NCBI RefSeq assembly: GCF_017355165.1
Contig: NZ_JADILK010000036.1
Span: forward strand, 1-42,897
Length of the DNA: 42,897 bases
Source of the DNA: Bacillus sp. SD075
GTDB taxonomy: Bacteria > Bacillota > Bacilli > Bacillales > DSM-1321
Direction of reading: 5' to 3'
In this document: one piece after another, positions 17,546 to 26,406 of the stretch
Layout: the number at the start of each line of letters is the position of its first letter
How positions within the stretch are numbered: the first letter of the stretch is position 1
The notes under the pieces: model-generated
Databases searched by the model: none
What the model was told of the DNA's origin: nothing
The model's input: the letters and a program-made list of their open reading frames with translations, nothing else
Translations under genes and position numbers: made by a program

Positions 17546-18579
17546 TAGACCATTTGTGTTCTGTAAGCTATATATAGTCTATAAATTTTTATAGGATTTA
17601 AGCTACAGATGGTGATTTAAAGGAACAATCTACCCCTGCTCCATAACTGGCTATAACTTTCTCCTTAAATAAGATCCAATAAAAAATAATAAATCAAAGT
17701 TGGCCATCTTATAATTCTTTTTTATTTTGTTATTCGTTGCTAGTCTTGTATAATATTATTAATCATGTGGACCATTTGTATTTTATATTCTACATATAGG
17801 CTATAATTTAGAGGCTACATCTACTCCATATATTTACTAAATCTAGATAGGTAGTTTTCAAGTTTCAAAACAATGCATCTTATTTTACTTAAGAAAAGGA
17901 AATTATAGAGCACATATACTCTATAATCTATAAATGGTCTATAAACTATTACTATATATAGCCTACATAAACCCGGATCCATAACTAGACTGTTTTTTTA
18001 ATCATATTCTTTTTACCATTTAACTGTTACTGCAAATATAACAATTACTGATGTAGACCATTTGTGTTTTGTATTCAACATATAGACCATAATATAGAGG
18101 CAATATCTACACCATATATTCCTTGTTGCTAACTTAAGAAAAGAAACTTAGAGGGCACATATACTCTATAATCCATAAATGGTCTATAAAGCATTACCAT
18201 ATATAGCCTACATGAATCTGGAACTACAGCTAGATAATTATATTACCCTTTTCCATTCTATTATTTAACTGCTACTTCAATTGCAACAGTTACTAATGTA
18301 GACCATTTGTGTTTTGTATACTACATATAGACTATAATCCAGAGGCTACATATCAATAACTAAAAACCAATTTCCAAGCAAGAGTTTTCGAGTCTACGAT
18401 CAACGATCATTTTCTTACTTAATTAGAAAAAGGATATAGAGCACATATACTCTATAATCCATAAATAGTCTACATAAACAGAGCATCTTATTATTCTTTC
18501 TATGTACTACCAGTAAAACCGTTATATATGTAGACCATTTTTGCTTTGTGTTCTACATATAGTTCATTATTTAGAGACT
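17546..18579. repeat. Degenerate tandem array of ~230-290-bp units with conserved boxes
   Basis: Units begin at 17766, 18052, 18297 and 18529 (last one partial), with a diverged start at 17546. Box 1 carries TAGACCATTTGTGTTTTGTA (A 17546, B 17769 as GGACCATTT, C 18054, D 18299, E 18531). Box 2 carries AGAGCACATATACTCTATAA (17912, 18157, 18443 for its core) followed by inverted AAATGGTCTA (17932, 18177, and AAATAGTCTA at 18463). Both boxes share ACATATAnnCTATAAT, seven copies in all. The distance from each inverted AAATGGTCTA to the next TAGACCATTT is 113 in two successive units. The stretch is very AT-rich, has no coding potential and leads directly into the RacA-like gene, so it may be that protein's binding region or a centromere/bending site. 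Confidence 0.8.
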
Positions 18580-18621
18580 TTTAATAAATAAGACAAAAAA
18601 ATAAATTTAGGAGGTTCAAAA

Positions 18622-19305
18622 ATGTCAGAAGAAACCTTTTGGAAAATTAGCGATTTTGTAGAAACGTTAAAAACTCATCTGAACAATCAAAATATACATA
18701 TTAATACAGTGGACGGTTGGTTTAAACGGTTAGAGAAAGAACGCCTCCATTATATAAATCGTACTCTAGAAACCAATGAAAAGGTGTACGATGAATTAGA
18801 TTTAAAAATTGCAATGTTTATAAAGAAGAGAAGGGAAGAGAAGTGGGCCTTATCAGCGATTTCAAATGATCTCTCAAACTTTTTTGAGTTAAGACCATTC
18901 CCTGTAAAAAAAGAGAAACCTGCTCCATATGTAGACAATATTGAGACTTTGAAAAAACAGATAACAGATGAAGTAAAGAAAACTTTTGAAGAAATGGCTA
19001 CCGCAAAGGTCGAAGAGTTGAAAAGCCAATATGAACAGTTACTAAACGGCTTGCCCAAACCACCATCTATAGAAGAAAGAAAGAACCAAAGCTTTCAAGC
19101 GATGGTGATCCAGAGAAAGATTGAAAGTTCTCTGGAAGAGGAGGCGAACCAGGCATGGTCCAACTTGCCTGAAGATCAACGCCTTAAGAGGGTGGGTTTT
19201 TTTAGAAAAGACATCGATTTGGAGAAAAAGGATAAATTTGTCCGGGATTATATCAATGAGAATTTTGTGGATCGGTTGAAAAAAGAGATGGAACTTGATA
19301 AGTAA
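18622..19305 (+). CDS. RacA-like MerR-type HTH and coiled-coil protein
   Basis: 227 residues with a strong ribosome site (AGGAGG, eight bases before ATG). Residues 1-80 look like a MerR-type winged helix (ISDFVETL, VDGWFKRLEKERLHYINR, then LDLKIAMFIKKRREEKWALSAIS). Residues 105-145 form a coiled coil (IETLKKQITDEVKKTFEEM), and the rest is charged helix. This layout recalls RacA, which coats and anchors DNA in Bacillus, and MerR-like plasmid proteins. It is monocistronic, follows the tandem array immediately and is followed by an 18-bp terminator 240 bases on. The likely task is binding the array for DNA organisation, anchoring or autoregulation. RacA itself is chromosomal; equivalence is inferred. 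Confidence 0.65.
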   Translation: MSEETFWKISDFVETLKTHLNNQNIHINTVDGWFKRLEKERLHYINRTLETNEKVYDELDLKIAMFIKKRREEKWALSAISNDLSNFFELRPFPVKKEKPAPYVDNIETLKKQITDEVKKTFEEMATAKVEELKSQYEQLLNGLPKPPSIEERKNQSFQAMVIQRKIESSLEEEANQAWSNLPEDQRLKRVGFFRKDIDLEKKDKFVRDYINENFVDRLKKEMELDK

Positions 19306-19542
19306 GTTAGGAATCTCAATAAAGAGGAAATATTATAGTCCTAAAAGTAACCTTGAATTTGACCAATTTCGGTCAATTCAGGGAGCCACGTTGGCTAAAA
19401 AGGATCGACCATGCAAATCCTAATCATTTGCCGTTGAAAAAGAAGAAGCAATAACAGCAGTATTCATCCATCAAATTCTCCTATTAGTTAAGAGGAAATC
19501 AAATAAAGACAGAAAAAATCCACATGAATTTGGATATACAAG

Positions 19543-19598
19543 AATAGCCTCCAAGTCTAGTACACCGGGATTATGTCCTAGACTTGGAGGCTATTTTT
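19543..19598 (+). terminator. Strong terminator after the RacA-like gene
   Basis: 18-bp perfect arms AATAGCCTCCAAGTCTAG (19543-19560) and its complement (19578-19595), 17-base loop, then TTT. The spacer 19306-19542 holds no gene; a GAATTTGACC/GGTCAATTC inverted repeat lies at 19355-19379. Confidence 0.85.
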
Positions 19599-19718
19599 AA
19601 AAAAAATCATATATTCATAAAGTTATTTGATAGTACCTTTTACACTCTTATAAAATGAAATAGCTCATTGATAATGAGATCGCTATCTGAATTTCCCAGT
19701 GATTCTGACCTCTATAGA

Positions 19719-20732
19719 TTACAGAACGGCTTGAAGTTCTAATAACTCAATTTTAGTATTTAAGAACGTTTGGAAAGCTTTCAAGGATCTTTCAATGGAC
19801 TGAGGATCGATAGAACGTAGTATGAATACAAGATGTGAATTCTTCTCATCTAAGGGCCATTCCTCTAAATGTTGCGGTGGGTGGATAATGTGTTGTACGC
19901 CATTTAATACAATGGGTCCTTTTTCACCAACATCAAGTAATCCTTTAACCCTCAATACATCTTCACCTTTAGCATGAAGAAGCATGCTCAACCAAAGCCC
20001 GAAGGCAGTCCAATCAAGGGGTTTTTTTATTGTGAAAGAAATGGAGCGAATATCGGATGAGTAATGATTGTCACGAGAAATATTACTTTGTTTAAGTGGT
20101 GAAGGATAAGATGCTTTATTTCCTATAATGATGGATTTATCTACTTGCCCATGAATGGCTCTGTGTAATTCACAAGAAGGAGAGATATCAGTTATAAGTT
20201 TTAATAGTTCCCCGATTTCTTCTTCAGGTGTAATATCCGTTTTTGTAATAACGATTTTATCAGCAACTGTTATTTGTTTAATTAGTTCAGGATTATTTTC
20301 AAATTGTAACAAGCCATTTTTTGCGTCTACAGTAGCAATAACGCAATCAATGACGTAACGGTGTAGCAAGAGTGGATTGGATAGTACTGTGAATAAAATA
20401 GGGGAGGGGTCTGCCATTCCCGTTGTTTCAATGATGACTCGATCAAAAGTAGATACACCCATTTCATCCATGTTTAATAATGTTTTTAGTTCTTCCGCTA
20501 AATCTTCTCTGGAATTGCAACAAATACATCCGTTGTTTAATAGGATGGTTCTTTCAACAGATTTTCTTAACAAATGGTGATCCAGTCCCACTTTACCGAA
20601 TTCATTGACAATAACTGCCGTATTTTTTTTGATTTCGTCATCTTTTAATATTTCTTGAAGTATGGTTGTCTTACCACTTCCTAAACAACCGGTTACAATC
20701 GTAATTGGTTTTTTACCTTTATATTTATCCAT
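19719..20732 (-). CDS. CobW/COG0523-family GTPase, putative metallochaperone
   Basis: 337 residues from ATG 20732 (MDKYKGKK), with AAGGG eight bases upstream; a GTG nine bases earlier has no spacing. Walker A GCLGSGKTT is at 15-23; the metal-binding GCICC motif (Cys69, Cys71, Cys72) is intact; NEFG lies at 43-46 and the ITKTD guanine motif near residue 150. A CobW C-terminal domain with FTIKKPLDW fills the rest. These proteins deliver metals (often Zn, or Co/Fe for nitrile hydratase activators) to a partner enzyme. Here the clear candidate client is the metal-dependent amidohydrolase upstream in the same sigma-54-driven set. It begins 12 bases after the zinc-finger-like gene and is the last gene of this operon. 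Confidence 0.92.
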   Translation of the reverse strand: MDKYKGKKPITIVTGCLGSGKTTILQEILKDDEIKKNTAVIVNEFGKVGLDHHLLRKSVERTILLNNGCICCNSREDLAEELKTLLNMDEMGVSTFDRVIIETTGMADPSPILFTVLSNPLLLHRYVIDCVIATVDAKNGLLQFENNPELIKQITVADKIVITKTDITPEEEIGELLKLITDISPSCELHRAIHGQVDKSIIIGNKASYPSPLKQSNISRDNHYSSDIRSISFTIKKPLDWTAFGLWLSMLLHAKGEDVLRVKGLLDVGEKGPIVLNGVQHIIHPPQHLEEWPLDEKNSHLVFILRSIDPQSIERSLKAFQTFLNTKIELLELQAVL

Positions 20733-20744
20733 AATAATCACCCT

Positions 20745-21080
20745 TCACTTATTTTCTTGATGTACAAGTCTCTCTAAAAGATCATCATTTAATGGATCTA
20801 TCGGATATCTCAACATGCGTTCCACATTACTCCATATTGCCGCTAAATCATCCACGACAACTGTATTCCCTTTTGCGTCACGCAAGACAAATTTGCTTCC
20901 TTGCCAATCATCTAATTTCAACTTGAAATGCTGTAGGATTTTGTTACATAATTCCGCTCGATGTAAGCGCGATCTTTTTCGAAGCCTTTGATTATCACCA
21001 ACTGTTATTTCCTCCTGTTCTTTTGAAGTGTGGTCCGTCCAATGAACTTGATGAACAAATTCTCCACAAAGTACACACAT
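20745..21080 (-). CDS. Small zinc-ribbon-like protein linked to CobW GTPase
   Basis: 111 residues with a strong ribosome site (GGAGGG, seven bases before ATG). The N-terminus MCVLCGEFVHQVHWTDH has a CxxC pair and closely spaced His residues that could bind zinc. The centre is very basic (RLRKRSRLHRAELC), and the C-terminal part (FVLRDAKGNTVVVDDLAAIW) suggests a small beta-alpha domain. I do not recognise a named function. It lies between the amidohydrolase and the CobW gene, twelve bases before the latter, so it probably helps in metal handling or activation of the enzyme. It could also act as a regulator. Confidence 0.75.
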   Translation of the reverse strand: MCVLCGEFVHQVHWTDHTSKEQEEITVGDNQRLRKRSRLHRAELCNKILQHFKLKLDDWQGSKFVLRDAKGNTVVVDDLAAIWSNVERMLRYPIDPLNDDLLERLVHQENK

Positions 21081-21107
21081 CCTGTTTCCCTCCTTAATAA
21101 ATGGATC

Positions 21108-21132
21108 AATCCGCCCTGAAATAGGGCGGATT
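21108..21132. other. Hairpin between the amidohydrolase and zinc-ribbon genes
   Basis: AATCCGCCCT-GAAAT-AGGGCGGATT, perfect 10-bp stem, in a 66-base intergenic gap. There is no T-run on the minus strand, so it is probably an mRNA stabiliser or partial attenuator that sets expression of the small gene and CobW. Confidence 0.55.
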
Positions 21133-21146
21133 TACAATAATCGAGA

Positions 21147-22046
21147 TTAAGAATTCAATTGATATTTTTCCCTTGGTTGACGTTTAGCAAAATCATCCGC
21201 GATTTCATCGAATGTAACCCAACGTATATTATCGTGTGAATTAATATGTTGAATGATGCGTTCATGCATTTTTAACACTTGTGGTCTTCCACTTACATCA
21301 GGATGGATGGTCATGGTGAATACTGCATAATCCATATTTTCATAAACCCAATCAAATTGATCAAGCCACATTTGTTCTATATCTCGTGGGTTGACGAAAC
21401 CATGACTATTAGGTGATTTTTTGATAAACATCATAGGGGGAAGGTCGTCTAAATACCAGTTTGCAGGAATTTCAATTAGATCTGTTTCTTTACCACGCTT
21501 TAGGGGTTGCATCCATTCTTTTGCTTTTTTTGCATAATCGATTTTTGTCCAGCTATCGCCGATTCTTACGTAATAAGGAGAAAAATCATTGTGCATCAAA
21601 CTATGATCATACTTAATTCCATGATTATGTAAAAGTTCGTTAGTAACGTTAGAAAATTCCCACCAAGGGGCCACATAACCAGTAGGTTTTTTACCTGATA
21701 ATTCTTCAATTAGATCAATTGATTTTAATAAGACTTCTTCTTCTTGTTGAGGAGTCATGGCGATTGGATTCTCATGTGAATATCCGTGAGCCCCCACTTC
21801 ATGCCCTCTTTTAACAACTTCTTTCATTTGTTCAGGGAAAGTTTCGATGGAATGCCCAGGTATAAACCAAGTCGTCTTCAGATTGTACTTATCAAACAAA
21901 TCAAGTAACCTAATAGAGCCAATTTCTCCTGCAAAAAGTCCTCTTGAAATATCATCTGGTGAATCTTCTCCGCCGTATGAACCTAACCAACCAGCAACAG
22001 CATCAACATCTACTCCATAAGCTACTAAAATTTCTTTCTTCTTCAT
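21147..22046 (-). CDS. HpPgdA-like polysaccharide-deacetylase-fold amidohydrolase (cyclic imidase/PuuE-like)
   Basis: 299 residues from ATG 22046 ([11 protein letters not shown]), nine bases after AGGAG; an ATG six bases upstream is too close. The CE4 NodB-type barrel is plain: GVDVDA near residue 13 (catalytic/metal Asp), [12 protein letters not shown] with the two metal His residues, VAPWWEFS, and [12 protein letters not shown] near the C-terminus. It matches the cytoplasmic HpPgdA-like subgroup that also holds allantoinase-like PuuE and cyclic-imide hydrolases. With no signal peptide, action on cell wall is unlikely; opening of a cyclic amide or imide is more likely, supported by the nearby NCS1 permease and carbon-nitrogen hydrolase. 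Substrate unknown. First gene of a minus-strand operon with its own sigma-54 promoter. Confidence 0.85.
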   Translation of the reverse strand: MKKKEILVAYGVDVDAVAGWLGSYGGEDSPDDISRGLFAGEIGSIRLLDLFDKYNLKTTWFIPGHSIETFPEQMKEVVKRGHEVGAHGYSHENPIAMTPQQEEEVLLKSIDLIEELSGKKPTGYVAPWWEFSNVTNELLHNHGIKYDHSLMHNDFSPYYVRIGDSWTKIDYAKKAKEWMQPLKRGKETDLIEIPANWYLDDLPPMMFIKKSPNSHGFVNPRDIEQMWLDQFDWVYENMDYAVFTMTIHPDVSGRPQVLKMHERIIQHINSHDNIRWVTFDEIADDFAKRQPREKYQLNS

Positions 22047-22100
22047 TTTCATCCACTCCTCTTAATAGATTATTAGATTACCTCTACACCTTAAATACAA

Positions 22101-22117
22101 AGCAAGAATCATGCCGA
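22101..22117 (-). promoter_or_regulatory. Sigma-54 (-24/-12) promoter of the amidohydrolase-CobW operon
   Basis: The minus strand reads TCGGCATGATTCTTGCT: GG and GC elements are ten bases apart as required, with TTGCT at -12. It lies about 55 bases upstream of the amidohydrolase ATG. A partly inverted TATGC/GCATAA pair at 22201-22217, about 90 bases upstream, resembles the activator site of the other operon. Confidence 0.75.
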
Positions 22118-22339
22118 AATTCACAAAACGAAATAATTGCAAAAGAATGCTACAATAAGCGTTTTTCAAACGAAAAGTAAGATTCATAAATTGGAAAGGA
22201 TATGCGGTAGTGCATAAATCATCTTGCAAGAATGCATTGCGGAAGAAAAAGCAACATGCTACGATGTATATTATCATAATTTTCAAATAAATAAAAAATG
22301 ATTTTTAAAAATTTTCAAATGCAATGGAGGAGGAAATTT

Positions 22340-24070
22340 ATGAACGATATCAATACGTACGAAGATGTTCCTACAAATTTGAAAAAAATCATAGATTCAC
22401 TGCCGTTCGCTACCGTTTTATATCATACATCTAAAAATGATAAATTTATGAATGAGGCTGCCAAGAAAATAACGGGGGGAGATTCCTTTTATTTTGAAAA
22501 TGAAGAGATTAAAAGTTTTGTAATTAAAGTGATGACCACTCAATGTCCTCTACATAACAAAAAAATAAATATCCAGTCCAAAGATTTCATTTTCCACTTT
22601 TCTTCACTAAACGATGAAGCAGAAGATTTTCAAGGAGTCCTGGCAACCATCCAGCCTGATGTAACTGTCCCTGAAGAATACGAAACTTATAAGGATGAAA
22701 GCATCGATTTAAAAGCTCTCTTTGATTCTTCCTATGATGTCTTATATGTTTCTGACGCAAAAGGAAATACACTTCGGGTAAGTTCAGCATGCACGAAGAT
22801 ATGGGGGAAAAATGAACGTGAATTAGTCGGTAAAAATGTTAACGAATTAGAAAAGGAAGGCATTTATAAACCGTCCATCACTCGTCTGGTATTAGAAAAA
22901 GGAGAAAAAATATCGGCTATTCAAACGACTAAAAATGGCAGGCGACTTATGGTAATTGGAACCCCTATAAAGGACGAAAATGGAAATGTCATAAGAGTTG
23001 TTAATGCTTCCAGGGATATTACTGAAATAAGTCAGCTTCAAGCCGAAATAGATGAAATGAAAAAGCTGATACATGGGTATAAGCATGAATTGATGGAATT
23101 TAGAAAAGAAAAAGTTGAGGAATGGAAGTTAATCTTTAATAGTAAAGTAATGGAAGAGAGTTTAGAATTGGCAAAACTAATTGCACATGTAGATTCGACA
23201 GTTTTAATATTAGGAGAATCAGGTGTAGGAAAAGAAGTTTTCGCAAATTACATTCACAATGCCAGTCTAAGAAAAAGTAAGCCTTATATAAAAATCAATT
23301 GCGGAGCCATCCCAGAAAATCTATTAGAATCAGAACTCTTTGGTTATGATAGTGGAGCTTTTACAGGCGCTAAAAAAGAAGGCAAGATGGGATTATTCGA
23401 ATTAGCCACTGAAGGTACACTTTTTCTGGATGAGATTGCAGAAATGCCCATTTCTCTACAAGTAAAACTATTAAGAGTGATTCAAGAGCAAGAAATCAGG
23501 CGTATTGGTGGTAAAAAGACGATTAATGTAAATGTCCGGATTATTGCAGCAACCAACCGAAACTTGCCCGAAGAAATTAAGCAAGGGAGGTTTAGAGAAG
23601 ATCTATATTATCGATTGAATGTTATCCCTTTAAAAATTCCGCCTTTAAGAGAGCGGAGGGAAGACATTTTACCATTAATTCACCATTTCATAGAACAATT
23701 CAACAATAAATATGACACAAATAAAACACTCTCCATAGATATAATCGAAGGGCTTCAAGCCTATAATTGGCCAGGAAATGTAAGGGAATTGCAAAATCTC
23801 GTTGAACGGTTGATTGTCATTTCCGATGGAAGAAAAATAAATGAAAGCTTTCTTCCCGAGGGCTTTATGAACCAATCCCTCAATCGTGATAAAGTTCAAG
23901 TTTTGGATATATTGCCTCTTAAAGAATGTATAGAATTGGCTGAACGTCAGTTATTAAAATTGGCTCAATCAAAGTTTAATTCCACTGTGAAAATAGCCGA
24001 TGTTTTAGAAGTAAATCAATCAACAATCAGTAGGAAGCTTAAAAAGATAAACGAGGGGAACTTCAATTGA
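22340..24070 (+). CDS. Sigma-54-dependent transcriptional activator (PAS-AAA-Fis)
   Basis: 576 residues from ATG 22340 (MNDINTYED); GGAGGAGG sits just upstream. A PAS-like N-terminal segment (about 1-110) is followed by a clear PAS domain (SYDVLYVSDAKGN..., about 120-235), a short coiled coil, then the AAA+ domain with Walker A GESGVGKE (about 291), the sigma-54 contact loop GAFTGA (about 338) and a Walker B LFLDEIAE. The end carries a Fis-type HTH (VKIADVLEVNQSTISRKLK). This RocR/NtrC-type activator would sense a pathway metabolite through PAS and switch on both flanking -24/-12 promoters. It is monocistronic with its own terminator. No response-regulator receiver domain is present. Confidence 0.95.
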   Translation: MNDINTYEDVPTNLKKIIDSLPFATVLYHTSKNDKFMNEAAKKITGGDSFYFENEEIKSFVIKVMTTQCPLHNKKINIQSKDFIFHFSSLNDEAEDFQGVLATIQPDVTVPEEYETYKDESIDLKALFDSSYDVLYVSDAKGNTLRVSSACTKIWGKNERELVGKNVNELEKEGIYKPSITRLVLEKGEKISAIQTTKNGRRLMVIGTPIKDENGNVIRVVNASRDITEISQLQAEIDEMKKLIHGYKHELMEFRKEKVEEWKLIFNSKVMEESLELAKLIAHVDSTVLILGESGVGKEVFANYIHNASLRKSKPYIKINCGAIPENLLESELFGYDSGAFTGAKKEGKMGLFELATEGTLFLDEIAEMPISLQVKLLRVIQEQEIRRIGGKKTINVNVRIIAATNRNLPEEIKQGRFREDLYYRLNVIPLKIPPLRERREDILPLIHHFIEQFNNKYDTNKTLSIDIIEGLQAYNWPGNVRELQNLVERLIVISDGRKINESFLPEGFMNQSLNRDKVQVLDILPLKECIELAERQLLKLAQSKFNSTVKIADVLEVNQSTISRKLKKINEGNFN

Positions 24071-24104
24071 AAGAATCACCTTGTTCATAATGAATATAAC
24101 GATG

Positions 24105-24149
24105 AATGGTAAAGCGGCAAGGACTATCCTGCTGCTTTACCATTTTTAT
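24105..24149 (+). terminator. Terminator of the activator gene
   Basis: AATGGTAAAGC (24105-24115) pairs with GCTTTACCATT (24134-24144); TTTTATT follows. It separates the activator from the catabolic operon. Confidence 0.85.
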
Positions 24150-24188
24150 TTATCCTCATTTATAAAATCAACAATTTCCATGCAGTTA

Positions 24189-24228
24189 TTATGCTTTTCT
24201 GCATTTTTCACTATGTTAAAAAGCATAA
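24189..24228 (+). promoter_or_regulatory. Candidate upstream activator site (UAS)
   Basis: TTATGCTTTT (24189-24198) and AAAAGCATAA (24219-24228) are perfect inverted repeats centred 80-90 bases upstream of the -24 element, the usual place for an enhancer-binding dimer site. Confidence 0.7.
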
Positions 24229-24289
24229 AGCGAATCTAAGTATTTCTTTTAAAAGGACTAAAGGGCGTATTTTATCGCTTTTTAACATG

Positions 24290-24306
24290 TTGGCACATTT
24301 TTTGCT
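24290..24306 (+). promoter_or_regulatory. Sigma-54 (-24/-12) promoter of the catabolic operon
   Basis: TTGGCACATTTTTTGCT matches the consensus TGGCAC-N5-TTGC, with GG and GC ten bases apart. Transcription should start about 12 bases downstream of the -12, leaving a leader of roughly 80 bases before the dehydrogenase gene. Confidence 0.9.
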
Positions 24307-24400
24307 TCTGTAACTTAGTAATTGGCAAGATGGGGAATTGGATTTTAATAATACTAAAATTAAGGAGTTTGAAAATTATTCCTAAAAGGAGGGTACTTTC

Positions 24401-25516
24401 ATGCCGTTGAAAATTGAAAATGTCAAAAAAGGAATCCCAGCACCTGAAGGTTATATGAAAGCCGCAGTCTTTAAAGAAATCGGAAAGCTGGACCTTCAAT
24501 ATAAATCCATTCCTAAAGCTGGACCGGGAGAGGTAGTCATTAGAACGACATCCACTACGATATGTGGAACTGATATCCACATTTTACACGGAGAACACCC
24601 TGTAGTGGAAAATCGAACACTCGGCCATGAACATGTTGGGGTTGTTCATGAAATAGGGGCAGGCGTACAAGGTATCAGCATTGGAGAAAGAGTCATGTGT
24701 GGTTCTTGTACACCGTGTGGCTCATGTTATTACTGTCAAAAGAATTTATCATCACAATGCATCGGTCCAGAAAATGATTTTACTACTCCTGGAGGCTGGC
24801 GTTTAGGGAATACGATTGATGGTACACATGCAGAATATTTTAAAATGCCCTTTCCTAAACATAACCTGACTAAGGTTCCAGATGTATTGTCAGATGAGGA
24901 GGTTCTATTATTGACTGATATTGGATCGACAGGGATTGCGGCCGCTGAAAACGCGGAAATACAAATTGGAGACACGGTAGTGGTTTTTGCTTGTGGACCA
25001 GTTGGACTGTGCGCCATTGCAGGGGCTCGTTTAAAGGGGGCGAGTTTAATCATTGGAGTGGACGGAAACTCTGAAAGATTACGAATCGCAAAGGAGATGG
25101 GCGCTGATATTACATTGAATTTAAATGATGTGGACGTTGTAAAAGAGATTTTAAACCTATCTGATGGTAGAGGTGTTGATGTTGCCATCGAAGCATTAGG
25201 GAAAGAAGAAACTTTCCAAAGTTGCTTAAAGGTGATTCGAAGAGGTGGATGCATTTCAAGTGTTGGGATTTATTCGGGACATGTACAAATACCAATTGAA
25301 CACTTTGCAGGTGGAATGGGGGATCATCGTATCATCACCACTCTGTGTCCTGGTGGCAGAGAGAGAATGAATCAATTAATTAGTTTGGTTTCACAGAAGC
25401 GAATTGATCTAACTCCAATGATTACTCACCGTTTTCATATTGATGAGGTGGTCGAAGCATATGAAATATTTGAGAAAGCAAAGGATAACATTATTAAAGC
25501 AGTGATTACTTTTTAA
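24401..25516 (+). CDS. Zinc-dependent medium-chain alcohol dehydrogenase
   Basis: 371 residues, with AAAAGGAGGG nine bases before the ATG. Catalytic zinc ligands are visible: Cys55 (ICGTDIH), His76-Glu77 (GHEHVG), and the structural-zinc set Cys106, 109, 112 and 120 (CGSCYYCQ...C). The Rossmann turn is ACGPVGL near 190. The arrangement resembles the isopropanol/threonine dehydrogenase subgroup, with an extra N-terminal segment of about 17 residues. Oxidises or reduces an alcohol/carbonyl with NAD(P). First gene of the sigma-54-driven operon; 30 bases separate it from the next gene. Substrate specificity is not predictable from the sequence alone. Confidence 0.93.
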   Translation: MPLKIENVKKGIPAPEGYMKAAVFKEIGKLDLQYKSIPKAGPGEVVIRTTSTTICGTDIHILHGEHPVVENRTLGHEHVGVVHEIGAGVQGISIGERVMCGSCTPCGSCYYCQKNLSSQCIGPENDFTTPGGWRLGNTIDGTHAEYFKMPFPKHNLTKVPDVLSDEEVLLLTDIGSTGIAAAENAEIQIGDTVVVFACGPVGLCAIAGARLKGASLIIGVDGNSERLRIAKEMGADITLNLNDVDVVKEILNLSDGRGVDVAIEALGKEETFQSCLKVIRRGGCISSVGIYSGHVQIPIEHFAGGMGDHRIITTLCPGGRERMNQLISLVSQKRIDLTPMITHRFHIDEVVEAYEIFEKAKDNIIKAVITF

Positions 25517-25546
25517 ACTACTACCAAAATTTCAGGAGGGAATCCA

Positions 25547-26389
25547 TTGTCGAATAGAAAAGTCAAAGTAGCCTCTATACAGATGAATTGTGAAATGGGA
25601 AACAAAAAAGCGAATCTGGAAAGGGCTTATCAGCTAATGAGGGAAGCTGCGGAAAGAGGAGCGAAAATTAGTGTATTACCTGAACTTTTTAATACAGCTT
25701 ATCGAGTCGAAGATCAAGATGCTAGTTTAGCAGAAACCATTCCTGGAGAAACGAGTGATTGGTTGATAGCTAGAGCACAGGAATTTAACATGACCATCAT
25801 AGCTTGCATATTGGAAAAAGAGAATAATCAAATCTATGATACAAGTTTGGTCGTGGATAAAGAGGGGTTAAAGGGCAAATATCAAAAAATTCATTTATGG
25901 GATCAAGAAGTAAAAAGATTTGTAAGCGGAGAGAAATATCCAGTATTCAAGCTAGAATGGGCCACTATGGGAATGCAAATATGCTATGAGGTGGGCTTTC
26001 CAGAAGGGGCAAGAATTTTAGCTCTTAAAGGGGCAGATTTAATCATTTATCCTTCAGCCTTTGGTGAAGAAAGGTATTATGCATGGGATATTGCCACTAA
26101 AGCAAGAGCATTGGAAAATGGTTGCTATGTTATAGCGGCTAATCGTACTGGAATTGAAAAGGGTGAGACCATTTTTGGGGGCCATAGCCGTATCTTGGAT
26201 CCTAAAGGAATCATTCTAGCGGAAGCAACAAAAGAAAATGAAGTAATTGTGACGGAAATTGATATGAATAAAGTTAGTGAGCAAAGAAAGACGATTCCCT
26301 ATCTTCGCGATTTAAATAATGAAATAGTCATTCGTGAGCTAAAGAACCTAAACGAAAACAAATCAAATGGAGTTCTACACAAATTATAG
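25547..26389 (+). CDS. Carbon-nitrogen hydrolase (nitrilase superfamily amidase)
   Basis: 280 residues with a TTG start at 25547 (MSNRKVKVASIQ), preceded by AGGAGGG at good spacing. The Glu-Lys-Cys catalytic triad is complete: Glu46 in LPELF, Lys114 in KYQKIHLWD, Cys146 in QICYEVGFPE. The family includes N-carbamoyl-amino-acid amidases, beta-ureidopropionase and omega-amidase. In this operon, next to an NCS1 permease and downstream of an amidohydrolase that may open a ring, it is a good candidate for the second hydrolysis, releasing ammonia from the half-amide or carbamoyl product. The rare TTG start suggests reduced expression relative to its neighbours. Confidence 0.93.
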   Translation: MSNRKVKVASIQMNCEMGNKKANLERAYQLMREAAERGAKISVLPELFNTAYRVEDQDASLAETIPGETSDWLIARAQEFNMTIIACILEKENNQIYDTSLVVDKEGLKGKYQKIHLWDQEVKRFVSGEKYPVFKLEWATMGMQICYEVGFPEGARILALKGADLIIYPSAFGEERYYAWDIATKARALENGCYVIAANRTGIEKGETIFGGHSRILDPKGIILAEATKENEVIVTEIDMNKVSEQRKTIPYLRDLNNEIVIRELKNLNENKSNGVLHKL

Positions 26390-26406
26390 TAATAGGGAGG
26401 ACCTTA

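Noticed and set aside
17546..18579. CRISPR array
   Set aside because: Repeats are long, degenerate, interspersed with similar-length conserved spacers and lack uniform short direct repeats or cas genes.
24736..25254. Minus-strand ORF of 172 codons
   Set aside because: Opposite the zinc alcohol dehydrogenase, which has all metal ligands; composition rich in Ser/Pro/Thr as expected for an antisense frame.
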